A DNA stretch of 64,000 nucleotides from Ananas comosus (GCF_001540865.1 NW_017893343.1:46855-110854), one strand, 5' to 3'; shown: positions 36,836-50,900, counted from the stretch's first letter. The notes: generated by a model not told the origin, from the letters alone. Numbers and translations: made by a program.

Positions 36836-38367
36836 ATAGAGAATCAAAAAGCAGGGGGGAAGCACAAATAAACAAAAGTAGTTTTTTTTTTCAGGTGTTG
36901 GATTTCAATCGCCGTCACTCTCGGTCTCGGCTGCTCCGCAGCGCGTTTTATTTGGCGGAAAACTAAAGCTCGAAGAAAATCTAATAAAATAGTACACCCA
37001 TCGAATTAATTACTAGTATTATTAAATGGCGAAACTACCCTTGCGTTTCTTTTCGCCAGCAAAGGGGACATGGTGTCATATGTAGAGTTAGCTAGGGGTA
37101 GCTGGAGAATGGGAACGAACGGAAAAGAAAGATTCGACCCGTGCTCCAGAGGGCGACCTCACTTATTAGTATTACCTGAAAAGTCGGGCCCACGCCACTC
37201 CCCTTCCCTACTTAAAATTACCGCAGTACCCTTTCTCTGGTTGGGCAGTGCGGTCCGTGCGGATAAAGGGAGGGCGTACCCGACCCTTTGATTCAAATCT
37301 AAGGGTGATGATTAGGCGGCCACATGGGTGGGACCCGCAGATGGACCTGTCTCCAGCTCAGTCAAAGAATGTATGCACTGATACACATTCATTCCATTCT
37401 CTCTGCGCATGTGGCCGGTGCAACGGCTCTGCCTTCTCTTTTGGTTTGGCCTCTAATTTCCAAACTGGAAACGAAACAAATAAAGGAGAATTAAGCTAGT
37501 TCTCACATGGATTGTGATGGTAGGAAAATTCAGCTAGAACTCTTCATGTGATTAGCAACCACATGGTCATCGTGATGTTAGGAAAATTATGTTGGAACTC
37601 TTCCTATAACTAGCAAACCACAATGCTTATCTCTCGAAGCGGACCTTCTCTGTATGTATTAATTGATACAATTTGATTATATTTTTACTTTGCCCCACAC
37701 GATTATTTGGAAAATCTCTTAAATTGCCACATGATTTTTTTTCGCCAAAATGTTAAAATATCAAATTTGGTGATAATATAAAGTAGATTAGCGGGGAGTT
37801 CGGCTGCTATACTATCGATAGCACAAAGCACTTTGTGCTATCAAGTTTTCTACCATTAGATTAACCAATTTGATTATTTTTACTCGTTAGATTATATTAT
37901 TCAACCAATCACCCACTCAATCCTAGAGGGCCCACATCATTTTAACCGCACATCTTTTAATTCAATAGTAAAAATTTTAATAACACCAAATTATTGGAGC
38001 TATTAATAATATTCCGGCCTAGTTCGATTGGCAGGTTGCATTTTGTCCTGTATCCGGTCAACATATTGGACCAACCTGGGCTGCGGTAGCCATTTTTTTC
38101 TTTTTTACTAATGGGAGATAAACGCAAACCACGTACTATTGTATTTCGTTCGATTGGGCCTTCTGAGCCCAATAGGCCTTTTTGAGCCCATTTGCATCTC
38201 CACTGTAGGCTTTGGATGGATCTCTCCGTCCCAACTCCCAAGTCCCAACTCACTCGTAAAACAAGCGTGGCAGAAGTAGAACCCCCGAGACACCCTCGTC
38301 GTCCTCGTCGTCTTCGCATTTTCCCTCCGAGCGCCACTCCTCTTCCCGGGGCGACGCGTTCCCGGCG
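36836..38367. promoter_or_regulatory. Divergent spacer between the BPA1-like gene and the DExH3-like gene
   Basis: This 1.5 kb stretch contains the upstream regions of both genes. A near-perfect 26-bp palindrome built on gatagcacaaag / ctttgtgctatc lies at 37817-37842, in an A/T-rich block (37640-38010) that looks like a transposon remnant. The interval 38200-38367 is C-rich and probably the DExH3 leader. Short open frames at 37070-37500 have no recognised domain. Confidence 0.5.
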
Positions 38368-38409
38368 ATGATCCCCGTAGAAGGATGCATATCCCCGGGT
38401 CAGGGCTAG
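38368..38409 (+). promoter_or_regulatory. uORF overlapping the DExH3-like start codon
   Basis: An ATG at 38368 opens a 13-codon frame that stops with TAG at 38407-38409, in a different frame from the main start at 38385. It therefore overlaps the main start by 25 bases. If the transcript includes it, ribosomes starting there would bypass the main start, so it could lower translation. Confidence 0.5.
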
Positions 38410-41400
38410 GGTTTCTCCTGAGACTCCACAGGTCCGCGGCGGCGCCGCCGCTGGATCGCAAGCACGGAGCTCTCGCTTCCCTCTTTGGGAGCTTTATCTC
38501 CTCCTCCAATGGCCGTGGACAAATTTGTGGTCGGTTCCGGTCTGCGGAGCGCCGAGGGTTCTGCGGATACGCTCTCGAGCAGTTCTCTGATGACGAGTAC
38601 GAGTGCGAGTACGAGACGCACAAGGTGCGGAACTGTTGGTGCTGTGATAACTGTATTTTGCTTTTACTATTTAGTGGTCTAAATAGCTTTATTCTATTAA
38701 ATATGGGTGAAACTTTGAATCTTTAGTTATGGAGTTCCTTTAGATTAGTCTGGTGCATTGTTTATCTCGGACTGTTTTGAAATTTTTATCGATATTAGAA
38801 ATTTATCTGTACTTGTGCTTGCATTGTTCTGGTGTTTTTGTTTCCCTTAAATTCTACTTGTTATTCACGGATAGAGCTATATGTTATTTGCAGCCATCTT
38901 CTTCAGTGGCCAACATTGATGAGTGGAGGTGGAAACTTAGCATGCTCTTGCGGAGCAGTGATGAACAAGAAATTGTTTCTCGAGACAAAAGAGATCGACG
39001 CGATTATGAACAGATCTCCAACCTTGCAAGAAGAATGGGGCTTTACAGGTAGTCGAGTGCTACTCTTTCCTGCATTCTACCTCTCCCTTGCTTTAACAGG
39101 TAGACTTCTTCTAGTGTAAAACTTGCTCATTCATTCCATGCTTTTTTCCACCCAACGTGCATAGTGAGCTCTACGGGAAAGTGGTGGTGGCCAGCAAGGT
39201 TCCTCTGCCAAATTACAGGCCTGATCTTGATGATAAGCGGCCGCAAAGAGAGGTGATAGCTAGTAGTATCCAATTTTGTGTGTTGTACTTCTGACAGGTA
39301 GTTAATCTGCTCTGTGAGAGTGGTGTTCTATTGTTTTGCCATGCGTGTTGCAGGTGGTGATCCCTCTTAGTTTGCAGAGGAGAGTCGAGGGTCTCGTCCA
39401 GGAGCACCTTGATAGGATGATGCTGACATCTGACAAAGTTGGTGATAACTCGCAGCATAATGCTGTAGCTGAAAATACTGAGGACATTAAAATGGATGAT
39501 AACCAAGAATCTTTGATTGATGGGTCAGTTATGGAGAAAATTCTTGAGAGAAAGAGTTGGCGTTTGCGGAATCTGCAAAGAGCCTGGCAGGTTGACTATT
39601 TGTTATATGCTGCTTGTTGACATTAAGCCTATCTATATAAAAGTGCACTCCATAAAGCAAGTGTGAAAAATCTCAGCCGATGACTCATGTAGTTGTGATA
39701 TCTTTAGATCATAGAGGAAGTATTAGATGACAAAAGTTTGTATATCCAAATATTTTGTACGAATGGTAAAATTTTTACTTTCAGATCTTGAGTCAGCTTG
39801 TGCTTTTTTGATACTGTAGGGTTGTTTTGCTTCACCTATAAAGTGTTATTGGTATTCCTTCATATTATTGTTTATCTGATGACTGATTGAATCCATAATT
39901 TGATCAGGAATCTCCTGAAGGTGTCAAGATGCTTAAATTCAGGAGATCACTTCCAGCGTTCAAGGAAAAGGAGCGACTCCTGTCTGCCATTGCTCGTAAT
40001 CAGGTCTTAATTTTTACATATGTTTTTCCGTTATCTTTCTATATATGCTACTTGCATCTAATGCCTCTGTTGTGTTGGTCAAAACGAACATCTGGCTCTT
40101 TAAGATGATGCACAGATGGCTTGTTCGGCCTCCCCAAAGCTTCTGTAGAAAGTGAGAATTAAATTTGTCTCTTTCCTTGTAATATTTAATTTTATTCACT
40201 GACAGATCATAGTTATCTCTGGGGAGACTGGATGTGGCAAAACAACTCAACTGCCGCAGTATGTGTTAGAATCTGAGATAGAGTCTGGTCGTGGGGCATT
40301 CTGTAATATCATCTGTACACAGCCACGGAGAATATCTGCTATGGCAGTTGCAGAGAGAGTTTCTACTGAAAGAGGCGACAATCTTGGTGAATCAGTAAGA
40401 TTCTTGTGAATAATTATCCTTGTTTCCTTACTATATTCTAACTTCTCAAATATAGTAGCTCTTTTCTAGAATGTTTGTTACAATTTCGATACAATGGTAG
40501 TCTCTTTGATAGGTTGGTTACAAAGTTAGGTTGGAGGGAATGAAGGGAAAAAATACGCATCTGCTGTTTTGTACTAGTGGCATTCTGCTTAGAAGATTGC
40601 TTGGGGACCGTAATCTTAATGGTGTAACTCATGTTTTCGTTGACGAAATTCATGAAAGAGGCATGAATGAAGGTGCTTTTCTTAACTCTGGATAATTTGT
40701 TTGCCTTATTAGAGGGCCTCTGAGTACAACCTACTCTTTGGCAGGTACTTGGTACTTACACAGCTATAACATTCTGCAGATTTTTTGTTGATTGTGTTAA
40801 AAGATCTTCTCTCGCGTCGACGGGATTTGAGATTGATTCTGATGAGTGCCACTTTAAATGCTGAATTGTTTTCAAGTTATTTTGGAGGGGCTCCTATGAT
40901 ACATATTCCAGTAAGTTCTTTTTCTTTTTCAATTTACATAGATTTGGCATGTCTTTGCCATGTGTTCTGTCCTTCTATTACCACACTATGTTCATCGATA
41001 CTATCGCTTTGACGCTTTATTGACTGGGAGTTCTTTGGGATTTTATTTCTCTTCTTTATTGTTATTTTACTCATTGCTGCAATTACTATACAATCGTAGG
41101 TGCTTTTTCTTGATTTCGATATATATATTTATGAATAAGATTGTCTTGGTTATCTTAAATTAGTTGCTATTTTCTACAGTTCTCGACATTGAAAGTTCGA
41201 GGGTTTAATTCTTTCCTGTTTTTTAATCATTCACTGATATCTTGGCTAATTATTTTGATCCCCAACTTCCTAGTCCTCAGCATCAGGAAATTGGTTCATA
41301 GTTCTTTTGAGAAAGCTTTTGTATAGAGGTTATACCATAGTCGTGAAGTATCTATTATTGGAGCCTTTTACAGAGCAAATATTTTATAATGTCCATTGGT

Positions 41401-44400
41401 ATGCATTATCAGTAAATGAAACTACATTCTCTTTTCAATGTCAGATCATAAAGAATAGTTCAAAATATGTTTCACATTTGAATACTTGTGTTCTTGAAAG
41501 AGGGGCTGTACTTAGCATTTGAAGCAAATGCAAAGTTGGTAGATTAGCTTACCAGTCTGTGTTTAAGGTTACATTGCATGCTTATTTCAGGGCTTTACAT
41601 ACCCAGTAAGGGAACATTTTTTAGAAGATATATTGGAGAAGACGGGATACAAGTTAACTTCCTCCAACCAACTAGATGATTATGGTCAAGATAAATTTTG
41701 GAAAACTCAGAGGCAATTGATGCCCCGAAAGAGGAAAAACCAGATCACCACTCTTGTTGAGGTGATATTTCATCACCATTTAGACCAAATAATTCCATTT
41801 TTATTTTGGTAAATAGCTGCAGTGATTTTTGCTTTAACTATGCAGGATGCTCTTAAAAACTCGAGCTTTGAGAGCTACAGTTCTAGGACACGTGATTCGT
41901 TGGCGAGTTGGAACCCTGATTGCATGGGGTTTAATCTTATTGAGGCTGTTCTTTGCCACATATGTAGGAAAGAGAGGCCAGGTGCTGTCTTAGTTTTTAT
42001 GACGGGGTGGGATGATATTAGCTGTGTGAGAGATCAGCTAAAAGCACATCCACTGCTTGGAGATCCTAACAGGGTTCTGCTGCTTACATGTCATGGATCA
42101 ATGGCTACTTCCGAGCAGGTAATTGCTGCAGTTCTGTCTCCCTTGTAATTTGTTTGCAGTTGTTCTTTCACTGCAGTAAGTGTATTAATTACTTAACCAT
42201 TGGGGTTATCCCTTTTCTGCCTTTGGATACAGTTTCTTGTTAATGCAACGAGCAAAATTTGAATTTTCTTATATATGCTTCGAAACTTTACAACTTATCT
42301 TCGGTGCACATCTGTTTTAACATCTGCTATATGGTTAAAACTTAAAAGGAATTTATTAAAGGGTTTTCATTGGTGTAGGTAATTATTCTCTGAATAATAG
42401 GTCACACCTTTGCCCGTAATGTGACCTTGTAAAGCATGTTTTAAACTTGTGACATGTCCATGTAATACACAGTGATTTAGTTTTACATATGTTCATGATG
42501 AGACCCTCTCATATGCCTGTGATTCTGTCTAAATTTGATGTTGCATAGGGATATACATATATACAAGAAAGACACTGTCTTTGTGTTTGTCTCTTATATG
42601 TGGATGCTAATTGATGCGTTTATGTTTTTTGTTCTAATGATTTAAGGATGCTTTTTGATGTTACAGAAACTTATATTTGAGAAGCCACCGCCTAATGTAA
42701 GAAAGATAGTCCTTGCTACAAACATGGCAGAAGCAAGTATTACAATTAATGATATTGTTTTTGTGGTGGACTGTGGGAAAGCAAAGGAGACCACCTATGA
42801 TGCTTTAAACAATACTCCTTGTTTGCTCCCGTCCTGGGTTTCTAAAGCTTCTGCACGCCAGGTAAATTAAGTTGTGCTCTTTTATTAACTCACTCACTGA
42901 TTTACATTACAGCAGTATTCTTGTTTAGCTTGTTATGTTTGTAAATGTTTAGGTGTTATGTTTGCTTGTCTTGATTACCTTTGCTCTATATACACGACTA
43001 TACTTTCAATATTAGCTTTCACAATCTAACTTTAATGTCAGCCCACTCAAATCAATCTCCATCCTACATAAAAAGCTCAAAACTATTAAAGATACAAGAA
43101 GTTGAACTCTTTGGGTACCCGCTAAGTATACATTAAACAATTAAAAAAAACTGAACGGTACATAAGGTGTTTTTATTCCAAATAGATGCAACAGCCTCTA
43201 AACATTTACTTGTAGATCATCATGATTGATATTTGCCCTAAGACATGGGAAACCTGTATATTGGAACTAATAAAGACATGCCTTACCTTTTTCCTTTGTT
43301 ACTTGTTCAGAGAAGAGGCAGGGCTGGTCGTGTGCAACCTGGAGAGTGCTATCACCTCTATCCAAGATGTGTATATGATGCCTTTGCAGATTATCAGCTT
43401 CCAGAGCTTCTTAGAACTCCTCTCAACTCTCTATGCTTGCAGATAAAGAGTTTGCAGCTTGGTAGCATAGGGGAGTTCCTCTCGGCTGCTTTGCAGCCCC
43501 CCAAGCCCCTTGCTGTAAGTAATCTTGACCAGTTCAATTGCTCAAATTTGACATATTGACACTTCTTTTTATTGATTATTGTTATTCTGCCTAATATTTT
43601 TTTTGTTTTCCCATTTTTCTTTTCATACTTCCGAAGTTGAATATGTTGTGTTACAGTATATAGTTCTATTGACCGGACAATAATGTCATAGGTTAATTGG
43701 GCATAAGTTGTTTGTCTTTTTTGTGAATTTTCAAAATTAACAAGTTTTTAATTCCCACTAATTGAGCAACTGTAGTTCTTTGTATGTAAGGTCCTTGATT
43801 CCAAATATTTGCTCTGTTGGATCTTGATCTTTTTGTTGTTATGAGTTCGTGGATTGCATCGTTGTAGTAGTAATTAAAAGCGATAGATGGATTACAGCAC
43901 AAGTCATATAGTTGCTTTCTTGCTTGTCCCCAAATTTATGTATTTGTTGTATCATTCATTTAAATTGCAGTACTTCTAAAAATTATGTTGGTGCTTTCAT
44001 GATACTGAGAATCTGAAAATATGTAGGTCCAAAATGCAGTTGAGTTCCTGAAAATGATTGGAGCATTAGATGAGAATGAGAATCTCACAAATCTTGGTAC
44101 GCCTTATATTTCAGTTGCATGACAGCATGCAGGAGAGGGACCTAAGCTTGATTACTGCTTTTCTTGTATACTTTTCTAGTACAATAAAGTGCTGAATTTG
44201 TAGGCTTGTGGGTTTCTCTTTCTTTGTAGGGCGATATCTTTCAATGCTTCCAGTTGATCCAAAGTTAGGAAAAATGCTTATAATGGGTGCTGTTTTCCGT
44301 TGTCTTGATCCAATTCTCACTGTGGTTTCTGGATTGAGCGTCCGGGACCCTTTCCTGTTGCCCCAAGACAAGAAAGATGTAAGGAACATTGCTGTTAGTT

Positions 44401-45614
44401 CCAAAAGGAAATAGAAAGTTTTATATTGAAAATTTATTCCTCTTCAAAACTAAGTGGGACTTGCATCTGTTCAAAATTTTTCTCTTTGTTGATGATAACA
44501 CTTTGCCTAGTAAGTAACTGTGCATTATGAACAAATTTGTTTGACTCTTTGCATTTATTAATAGTTGGCAGGAACAGCAAAGTCAAGATTCTCTGCAAAA
44601 GACTACAGTGATCACATGGCCCTCGTCCGTGCATATGAAGGATGGAAAACTGCAGAAAGGGAAGGCTCTTCTTACGAGTACTGCTGGAGAAATTTCCTTT
44701 CTGCTCAAACTCTCCAAGCAATCCACTCTCTTAGAAAACAATTCAATTTCATTCTAAAAGATGCCGGTCTAGTAGATGCTGAACCTAGCATGAGCAATAG
44801 CTTGAGTCATAACCAATCATTAGTTCGTGGTATTGTATGCTCTGGGCTCTTTCCTGGGATAACTTCTGTTGTGGTAAGCTATTAAAAACATTTCTTGTAA
44901 ATTTTCATGTGGTTTTTTGTTTATGCGCATTGCGCAGCCCATTTATTTTGAACTTTTATCTTTTGTAGCATAGAGAAAATTCCATGTCTTTCAAAACCAT
45001 GGATGATGGCCAGGTCCTGCTTTATGCTGTAAGTTCATAATGCGAACTCAAAACCTTTCTTTGCCTTAGCATTCTTTTGTGCATTATTGCTCGAAAAGAG
45101 AAAAATACAGCATATTGATGTATACCTTTGATATGTGGCATCAGAACTCGGTGAATGCAAAATACCAGACAATTCCCTATCCATGGTTAGTGTTTGCTGA
45201 GAAGGTCAAAGTCAATACCGTGTTCATCCGTGATTCAACTGGTGTATCTGATTCAATATTGATACTATTTGGTGGCACCCTTACTAAAGGCAACATGGTA
45301 TAGCTTGATCTTCTTCTTTATGAATTTATTGTTTTGCATCAGATAAGCTGACCTTGTATGCTCTTGAGTTTTAGGCGGGCCATTTGAAGATGCTAGGTGG
45401 CTACATTGATTTCTTTATGGACCCAAGTTTGGCAGAGTGCTATCTAAACCTGAAGGAGGAAGTGGATAAACTTGTTCAAAAGAAGGTGAAATTCTTGGAA
45501 TGTCTTAATTATTATGCTTATGCAGTACAGAGGGACATTTCATCATTAAGTTTGTGAATACTTTCAAAATAAAAATAATCAAAAGAGAATAATGAGAAAA
45601 ATTGTATCCCTTGA

Positions 45615-45659
<45 letters not shown>

Positions 45660-46347
45660 GAACAGGAAACCCAAGTTGGCATGAAAACTACTTTGATAAT
45701 AAATAGAAGATAATAAGGAGATTTTATACCAACTAGTCTTACATACCAAAACAGATTCTTTAATGACCTTGATTGTGGCATATTACTTGGCTGCACTCAT
45801 CCTAAATTCTGTCTAGCTTATAGTAGGGTTAAATTAATTACTCTGTTTCCAAATGCAGCTCCAAGACCCCAGCCTCGATATCCACAAGGAAGGCAAATAC
45901 TTACTGTTTGCTGTGCAAGAGCTGGTCGCGGGTGATTTATGTGAAGGAAGGTTTGTGTTTGGCCGGGAGACAAGCAGAGCTAGGGTTAGTAACACTGAGA
46001 ATAATAACAAGAGCAATATCGTGAAAGACAGGACGAACCCTAAGAGCTTGTTGCAGACGTTGTTGATGAGAGCAGGCCACAGCCCTCCAAAATACAAGAC
46101 GAAACACCTCAAGACCAATGAGTTTAGGGCTATAGTGGAATTCAAAGGAATGCAATTCGTTGGAAAACCCAAGAGGAACAAGCAGCTTGCGGAGAGGGAT
46201 GCTGCCATTGAGGCATTGGGGTGGTTGACGCATACTTCTGATAGTAGCAAACAGTATGAGAACGATGACGACGACTCTCCACTCGACCTCACAGACAACA
46301 TGTTAAAACTACTTAGTAGGCCAAGGCGGAGGTCTAGGCGACATTAA
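38385..46347 (+). CDS. DEIH-box ATP-dependent RNA helicase, DExH3-like, with C-terminal dsRBD
   Basis: Nineteen exons: 38385-38624, 38894-39048, 39165-39252, 39354-39590, 39908-40003, 40206-40394, 40513-40672, 40780-40910, 41591-41761, 41846-42118, 42667-42861, 43311-43514, 44027-44096, 44230-44378, 44565-44873, 44969-45028, 45145-45297, 45375-45485, 45859-46347. They give 1,159 residues, close to Arabidopsis DExH3 as I recall it. The order is a Ser/Arg-rich N terminus, [16 protein letters not shown], Walker [11 protein letters not shown] (from about 278), DEIH (379-382), MSATLN, motif [10 protein letters not shown] (from 645) split by an intron, the helicase-associated and OB-fold regions, and a double-stranded-RNA-binding domain at about 1057-1122. 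This is the DHX36-like DEAH group, which unwinds structured RNA including G-quadruplexes in animals; the plant substrate is not established. The last residues are basic ([10 protein letters not shown]). Confidence 0.97.
45620..45655 (+). repeat. (AG)n microsatellite in a DExH3 intron
   Basis: About 17 AG units lie in the intron between exons 18 and 19. It is a simple repeat with no sign of function. Confidence 0.9.
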
Positions 46348-47868
46348 GTTTCAGTTGTAGATTATCTATTGGATGAGGTCCTGGAGACAGATATACGGCC
46401 ATTCGCCTTTTTGTGGGTAATCTACTCGAATAACTTTGTCAGGACGAGGAGGTGATGATTGATCCTATGTATCATCCGCTTCGTTAGGTTCGAGCTGAAA
46501 CATGTTCAGTGATTTAATGGTTGGCGGAGTATGTGTCAGTGTTGCTTTGCCCAAAGATTTTGCCCCCGTTATGTAAGATTATACTCCCGCAAGATGTACG
46601 GTGATGCCATGTATTATTTATCCATTGTTACATTGTATATTGTTAATTTTTAACAATCACATAAAATAAGATTAATATAGTTGATTGGACATGCTGGTTC
46701 ATTATCTTGTGTACTGTAGTTTGTCGAACTAGAAATGTTCTGTTATAAAATTTGTTGTTGTGGAAGGGATCTGCACTATAAAAGGATCTAAAATATAAAA
46801 TAAATTTAGAAAAACAAAAGAAATCTCTGGTGAACGGGGACTGCAAGCTGGGATTTGGTTTAAGAGGAAACCCCCTTAAAAACAGAGAAACAAGTTATCA
46901 TTGATTTTACTCTTTTTACAATTTATCTCATTTAATTTTTTTTAGTTCACAATTTTATTTTAGTTTTCTCTGAGGGTTTTTTAGTGCAATAGTCTTCCCC
47001 TAAACTTTTATTTTAAAAATAGATCTGTTAAATTTTTATTTGTAAATATAGTCCTATAAAAACGATAAATGATCATTCATCGTTTTTAAAAGCGGTGAAC
47101 TATTCACCGTTTTCTTTCTTTTTTTCTTTTTTTCTTTTTTTTTTTATATTTCTACGATGGTAAAAGCGGTGAATGATTCACCGCTTTTATTCTTTACTCC
47201 TAATGAGGAGTTATGAATGCGGTAAATCATTCACCGCATTTAGAAGTCTATTTTTATAATTTTTTTAAAAAAAATTATTTTTATAATTATAAAAATGGAT
47301 AGGATTATTTATAAAAAAAATTCTTTCTCTAACGTTTGTGGGTAACAGTATTGTAAGTAGATTGGATGCTTTGAGTGAAAAGTATGCTAAACTGCATAAA
47401 GAAAGACTTGTTATAAAATATCTCATGATGATTTGCATTATATCATTCTCTATAAAAGAAATTGTGAAAAATCTCCCTTCGTCACATTTACTAATTAATT
47501 TAATATTTAAATATAAATTTTATAAAAAAAAAATCTAAATTTATAGTTAAAATTTAAATAACTATTGGTGGCATAACATTATTTTTTAATTAATTTATTT
47601 TTAAATTTTGATTTGTTTTGATTTATTTTTAGTTTGTTTAATTATAATTATTTATTTTTTATGTCGTAAAACTTAAAAGCCAAGTAAATCTTTCGTTTCG
47701 GAAAGAAAGTAAAAACAGAATTCTAGTCTAATTTACATGACCAAATTACATTTTCAATTATAGAATAATATCTTGGCGGAGAGAAGGTCGGTTCCAATTT
47801 TCTCTTCGCGTCAAATATACGCTCTCCCCGGCTCGCTCTCTGCTGCGTCAAATAAATAAACACATCGT

Positions 47869-47903
<35 letters not shown>

Positions 47904-47974
47904 CACATCTACTCTTCCTCTGCGCTCTCGCGATCTCTCCTCTGTCCTCTTCCTCTTGTCTCCCTCTCCGCGCC
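46348..47974. other. Spacer: DExH3 3' UTR, palindromic repeats and RH38 promoter/leader
   Basis: The 3' untranslated region of the DExH3-like gene covers roughly the first 300 bp. The interval 46970-47330 holds the GTGAAT/ATTCAC palindromes listed separately. A/T-rich sequence follows to 47760. The interval 47790-47974 is C/T-rich with a CT microsatellite (47873-47900) just upstream of the RH38 start, and is probably its leader. Confidence 0.6.
47080..47242. repeat. Cluster of three hairpin palindromes around GGTGAAT/ATTCACC
   Basis: Three hairpin-forming segments follow one another: near 47088-47113, a perfect 29-bp palindrome at 47161-47189 (arms taaaagcggtgaat and attcaccgctttta around one central base), and near 47219-47242. 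Related motifs occur at 29130-29195. No coding capacity is seen, so this is probably a transposon remnant. Confidence 0.75.
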
Positions 47975-50900
47975 ATGGCCGATAGCGGTAGCAGCTCCGC
48001 CGCGACGACGACGGCGGAGGAGAGGAGGTCGTGGGCCGATGAGGCGGCCGACGAAGAGGCGGCGGCGGCGGCGGCGGCGGCTACGTCGTCGGAGGCGGAC
48101 GCCTCGGCGTTGAACCAGATCGAGTCGCTCACTATCTCCGATGAGGACCCCAGCAGCCGCCTCGACGATCCCGACGACTCTCAGATCAAAGCCGTAAGAT
48201 ACAACCCCATCCCTTCCTTTTCCTCTTTTTTTTTTTAAAAAAAAAACTTTATCTTCTTTAAGGTTTTTGCTCGATGAGCGTCCGCTCCTTGAAGCTGTGA
48301 CCCTAGTCCAATTGCTTCTATTATGTGGATCTTTGATGCGTCCATCAAGCTTTCAGCTAGTAGTAGTGTTGCTTTGAGTACTTGACCCTCTATTTCTTCT
48401 TATTTTAAGTGAGACGAAGTCTCTTTATCCTAATTGTTTCGAATTGAGCGCTTGACTTGGATTTTAGTGATGTTGTCGGAATTGGCTCACGAAACATGTC
48501 CTTGTTGTTATCAATCACTAGATGTGGTCCTTTAATTATAAACGGTGGCAAATTTCTAAATTTAAGATTTTAATGAAAAAATTATAGTAAAGAAAAGAAA
48601 AAAAAAAGTAAAGGGGAAAAGGTTCGTATCTTCACGAGAACATGATTACCAGAGCAAGAGGGATGTTCAGTGCTTCAACTTGAAAGCCCGTCCCTGAAAT
48701 ATAAAAATACGTTTTTGAGTTCCTGCAAATTTGTAAGTGCTGGCTCTCGCTTAAGGACTCTAATGGCAATTTTGAATCGCAGCACCCTCATAGTAATATC
48801 GCATTATCAGCGAATGGAAGGATCTCCCTATGGACGTGATTATGTTTTTAAAAAAATGGAAGCTAGATTTTAGTATTTAAATCTTCACTGTGTTCATAAC
48901 GAGTTACTGCTCCATTAGTTTGTACCGAGTCTTTCTCCACGAGTTTGCAACTTTAGTCAGCTGCTTCATCTTTTTTCTTTATTCTGCCGTCATAGGTTAC
49001 GTCTGGAAATGCGGTATACACGTCTGCTGTCAGATTTGAAGACCTCAATCTCTCTGAGGAACTTTTGAAAGGCCTTTATGTCGAAATGGGTTTCAGTAAG
49101 CCCAGTAAGATACAGGCCGTGACCCTTCCTATGATTCTCACACCGCCATACAAAGACTTGGTTGCTCAAGCCCATAATGGCTCGGGAAAGACGACATGCT
49201 TTGTGCTTGGAATGCTCAGTAGGGTCGATCCGAAAAAGAAAATCCCTCAGGCCATTTGCCTCTGTCCCACAAGAGAGCTTGCCCAGCAGGTCTGTTGCTT
49301 TTGTTTCTTCGGTTTGCATGTTTTAGACTACTTGTGTCATTCTCTAACCGTTAGCTGAATAATGCAGAACCAATCAGTCCTTGAAAGAATGGGAAAGTTT
49401 ACGGGAATAACTTCTAAGTGCGCTATACCATTAGATTCGCCAGATGCCATTCCCGTTGCAAAACAACCACCGATAACTGATCAAGTAGTGATTGGCACTC
49501 CAGGGACAATCAAGAAGTGGATGGCATTAAGGAAATTGTCCACACGGGACATTCGGATACTTGTTTTTGACGAGGCTGATCACATGCTTGCAGAGGTTGT
49601 TTTCATATTATTGAAGTCATTCGTACCCTTTTTTCATGCTCTCATTCAAGGGGTTGTGTTTATTACATTCTAATAGATAAAGCGATACTGCAAAGAATTC
49701 ATTTTCATTTCTCTGTTCTCTGTCTCATGAGCAGGACGTACAGCTTAATTAAGTTCATAAGGAAATAGTTTTTTGGTGTCCTAGAACTTACAACTAAAGA
49801 AAATAAAATAGTGTTTAGTAACACCTTTTCTGTGATCCCTTGGGTCATTTTAAGAGGTAGCCAGGTGATATCTTTGTTACACAATGAACTTTTTATGCAT
49901 AACAGTCAAATTGGCTGGTCGATATGCTTACCATTGTCATTTGAAGAATCATGATGTAGGCAGTTTGTGGTTGTGCAAGTTTCTTTTTCTTATTTTCCTT
50001 GTTGCCCTTAAATATCTTCTTACACTACGGTTTTACCCTTGTCTTGATAATTCTTTCCTTCCTAAGCTATGGAATGACTACTTAAATACTCTTTTTAACA
50101 AGCATTTTTTTTATCAAGCATTGTTATGCATATTATTTTGGTTGCAAGCTCACTACCCTTAAGAGAAATATATACTTGTGTGTATAATGGGCATGCATAT
50201 GTATGCATACAAATTTCTTATTAGCAATTTGATTTTGATCTTGTTGGTTTTTGCTCAAGCTTTCAAGTATCATATTCTTATGTTTTCTATTCTGTTTTTG
50301 CAAACTATTGCTTTGTTGTAGGATGGTTTTAAGGATGATTCTGAAAGAATAATGAAGGACATTCAGAGAAACTGCGGGGGCTGTCAGGTGTGTGTTAAGT
50401 CATTCTAGGCTTTTTTTAATGAATGGATAATAAGAATTAAAAAAAAAAATGAAGGGATAATAGGAGCTTACTTTTAATGTATGTAGTCCGCAGCTTTCTT
50501 ACGACTACAATTTTTTTAAAAAAATATGAGAACATATAGTACTGCTGTGCTAAAGTTGTATTACATGACACTGAACATTGGCTAGATCTATATGATTGCA
50601 GAATTTTATTAGAACTAGTCCAGAGACAAAAGCTCTTGCTAATTCTAGGGTCATCAAATTTTTATGCTATTTGTCATTTTAAAAGTTCTTTTATGTTTTG
50701 AATGCAAGACCATTTTAGTTTATCTTGGTTGGAAGAGGTGTGAACATTTATCTGCATAAGAGAGGTCCAGTACAGCACAGATTGAACATTTCCCTAGTCA
50801 ATGAGAGACTCTTGGTAATTAATATAGACAATTGAGTGGCGTAGTAACTTGCAAGTGGTGAGAAGGCTCCAATATAGCATAGAATCAGTAGATGTACTCA

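Noticed and set aside
37957..38623. 126- and 171-codon minus-strand frames
   Set aside because: They are antisense to the DExH3 leader and first exon; no recognisable domain and no splice partner.
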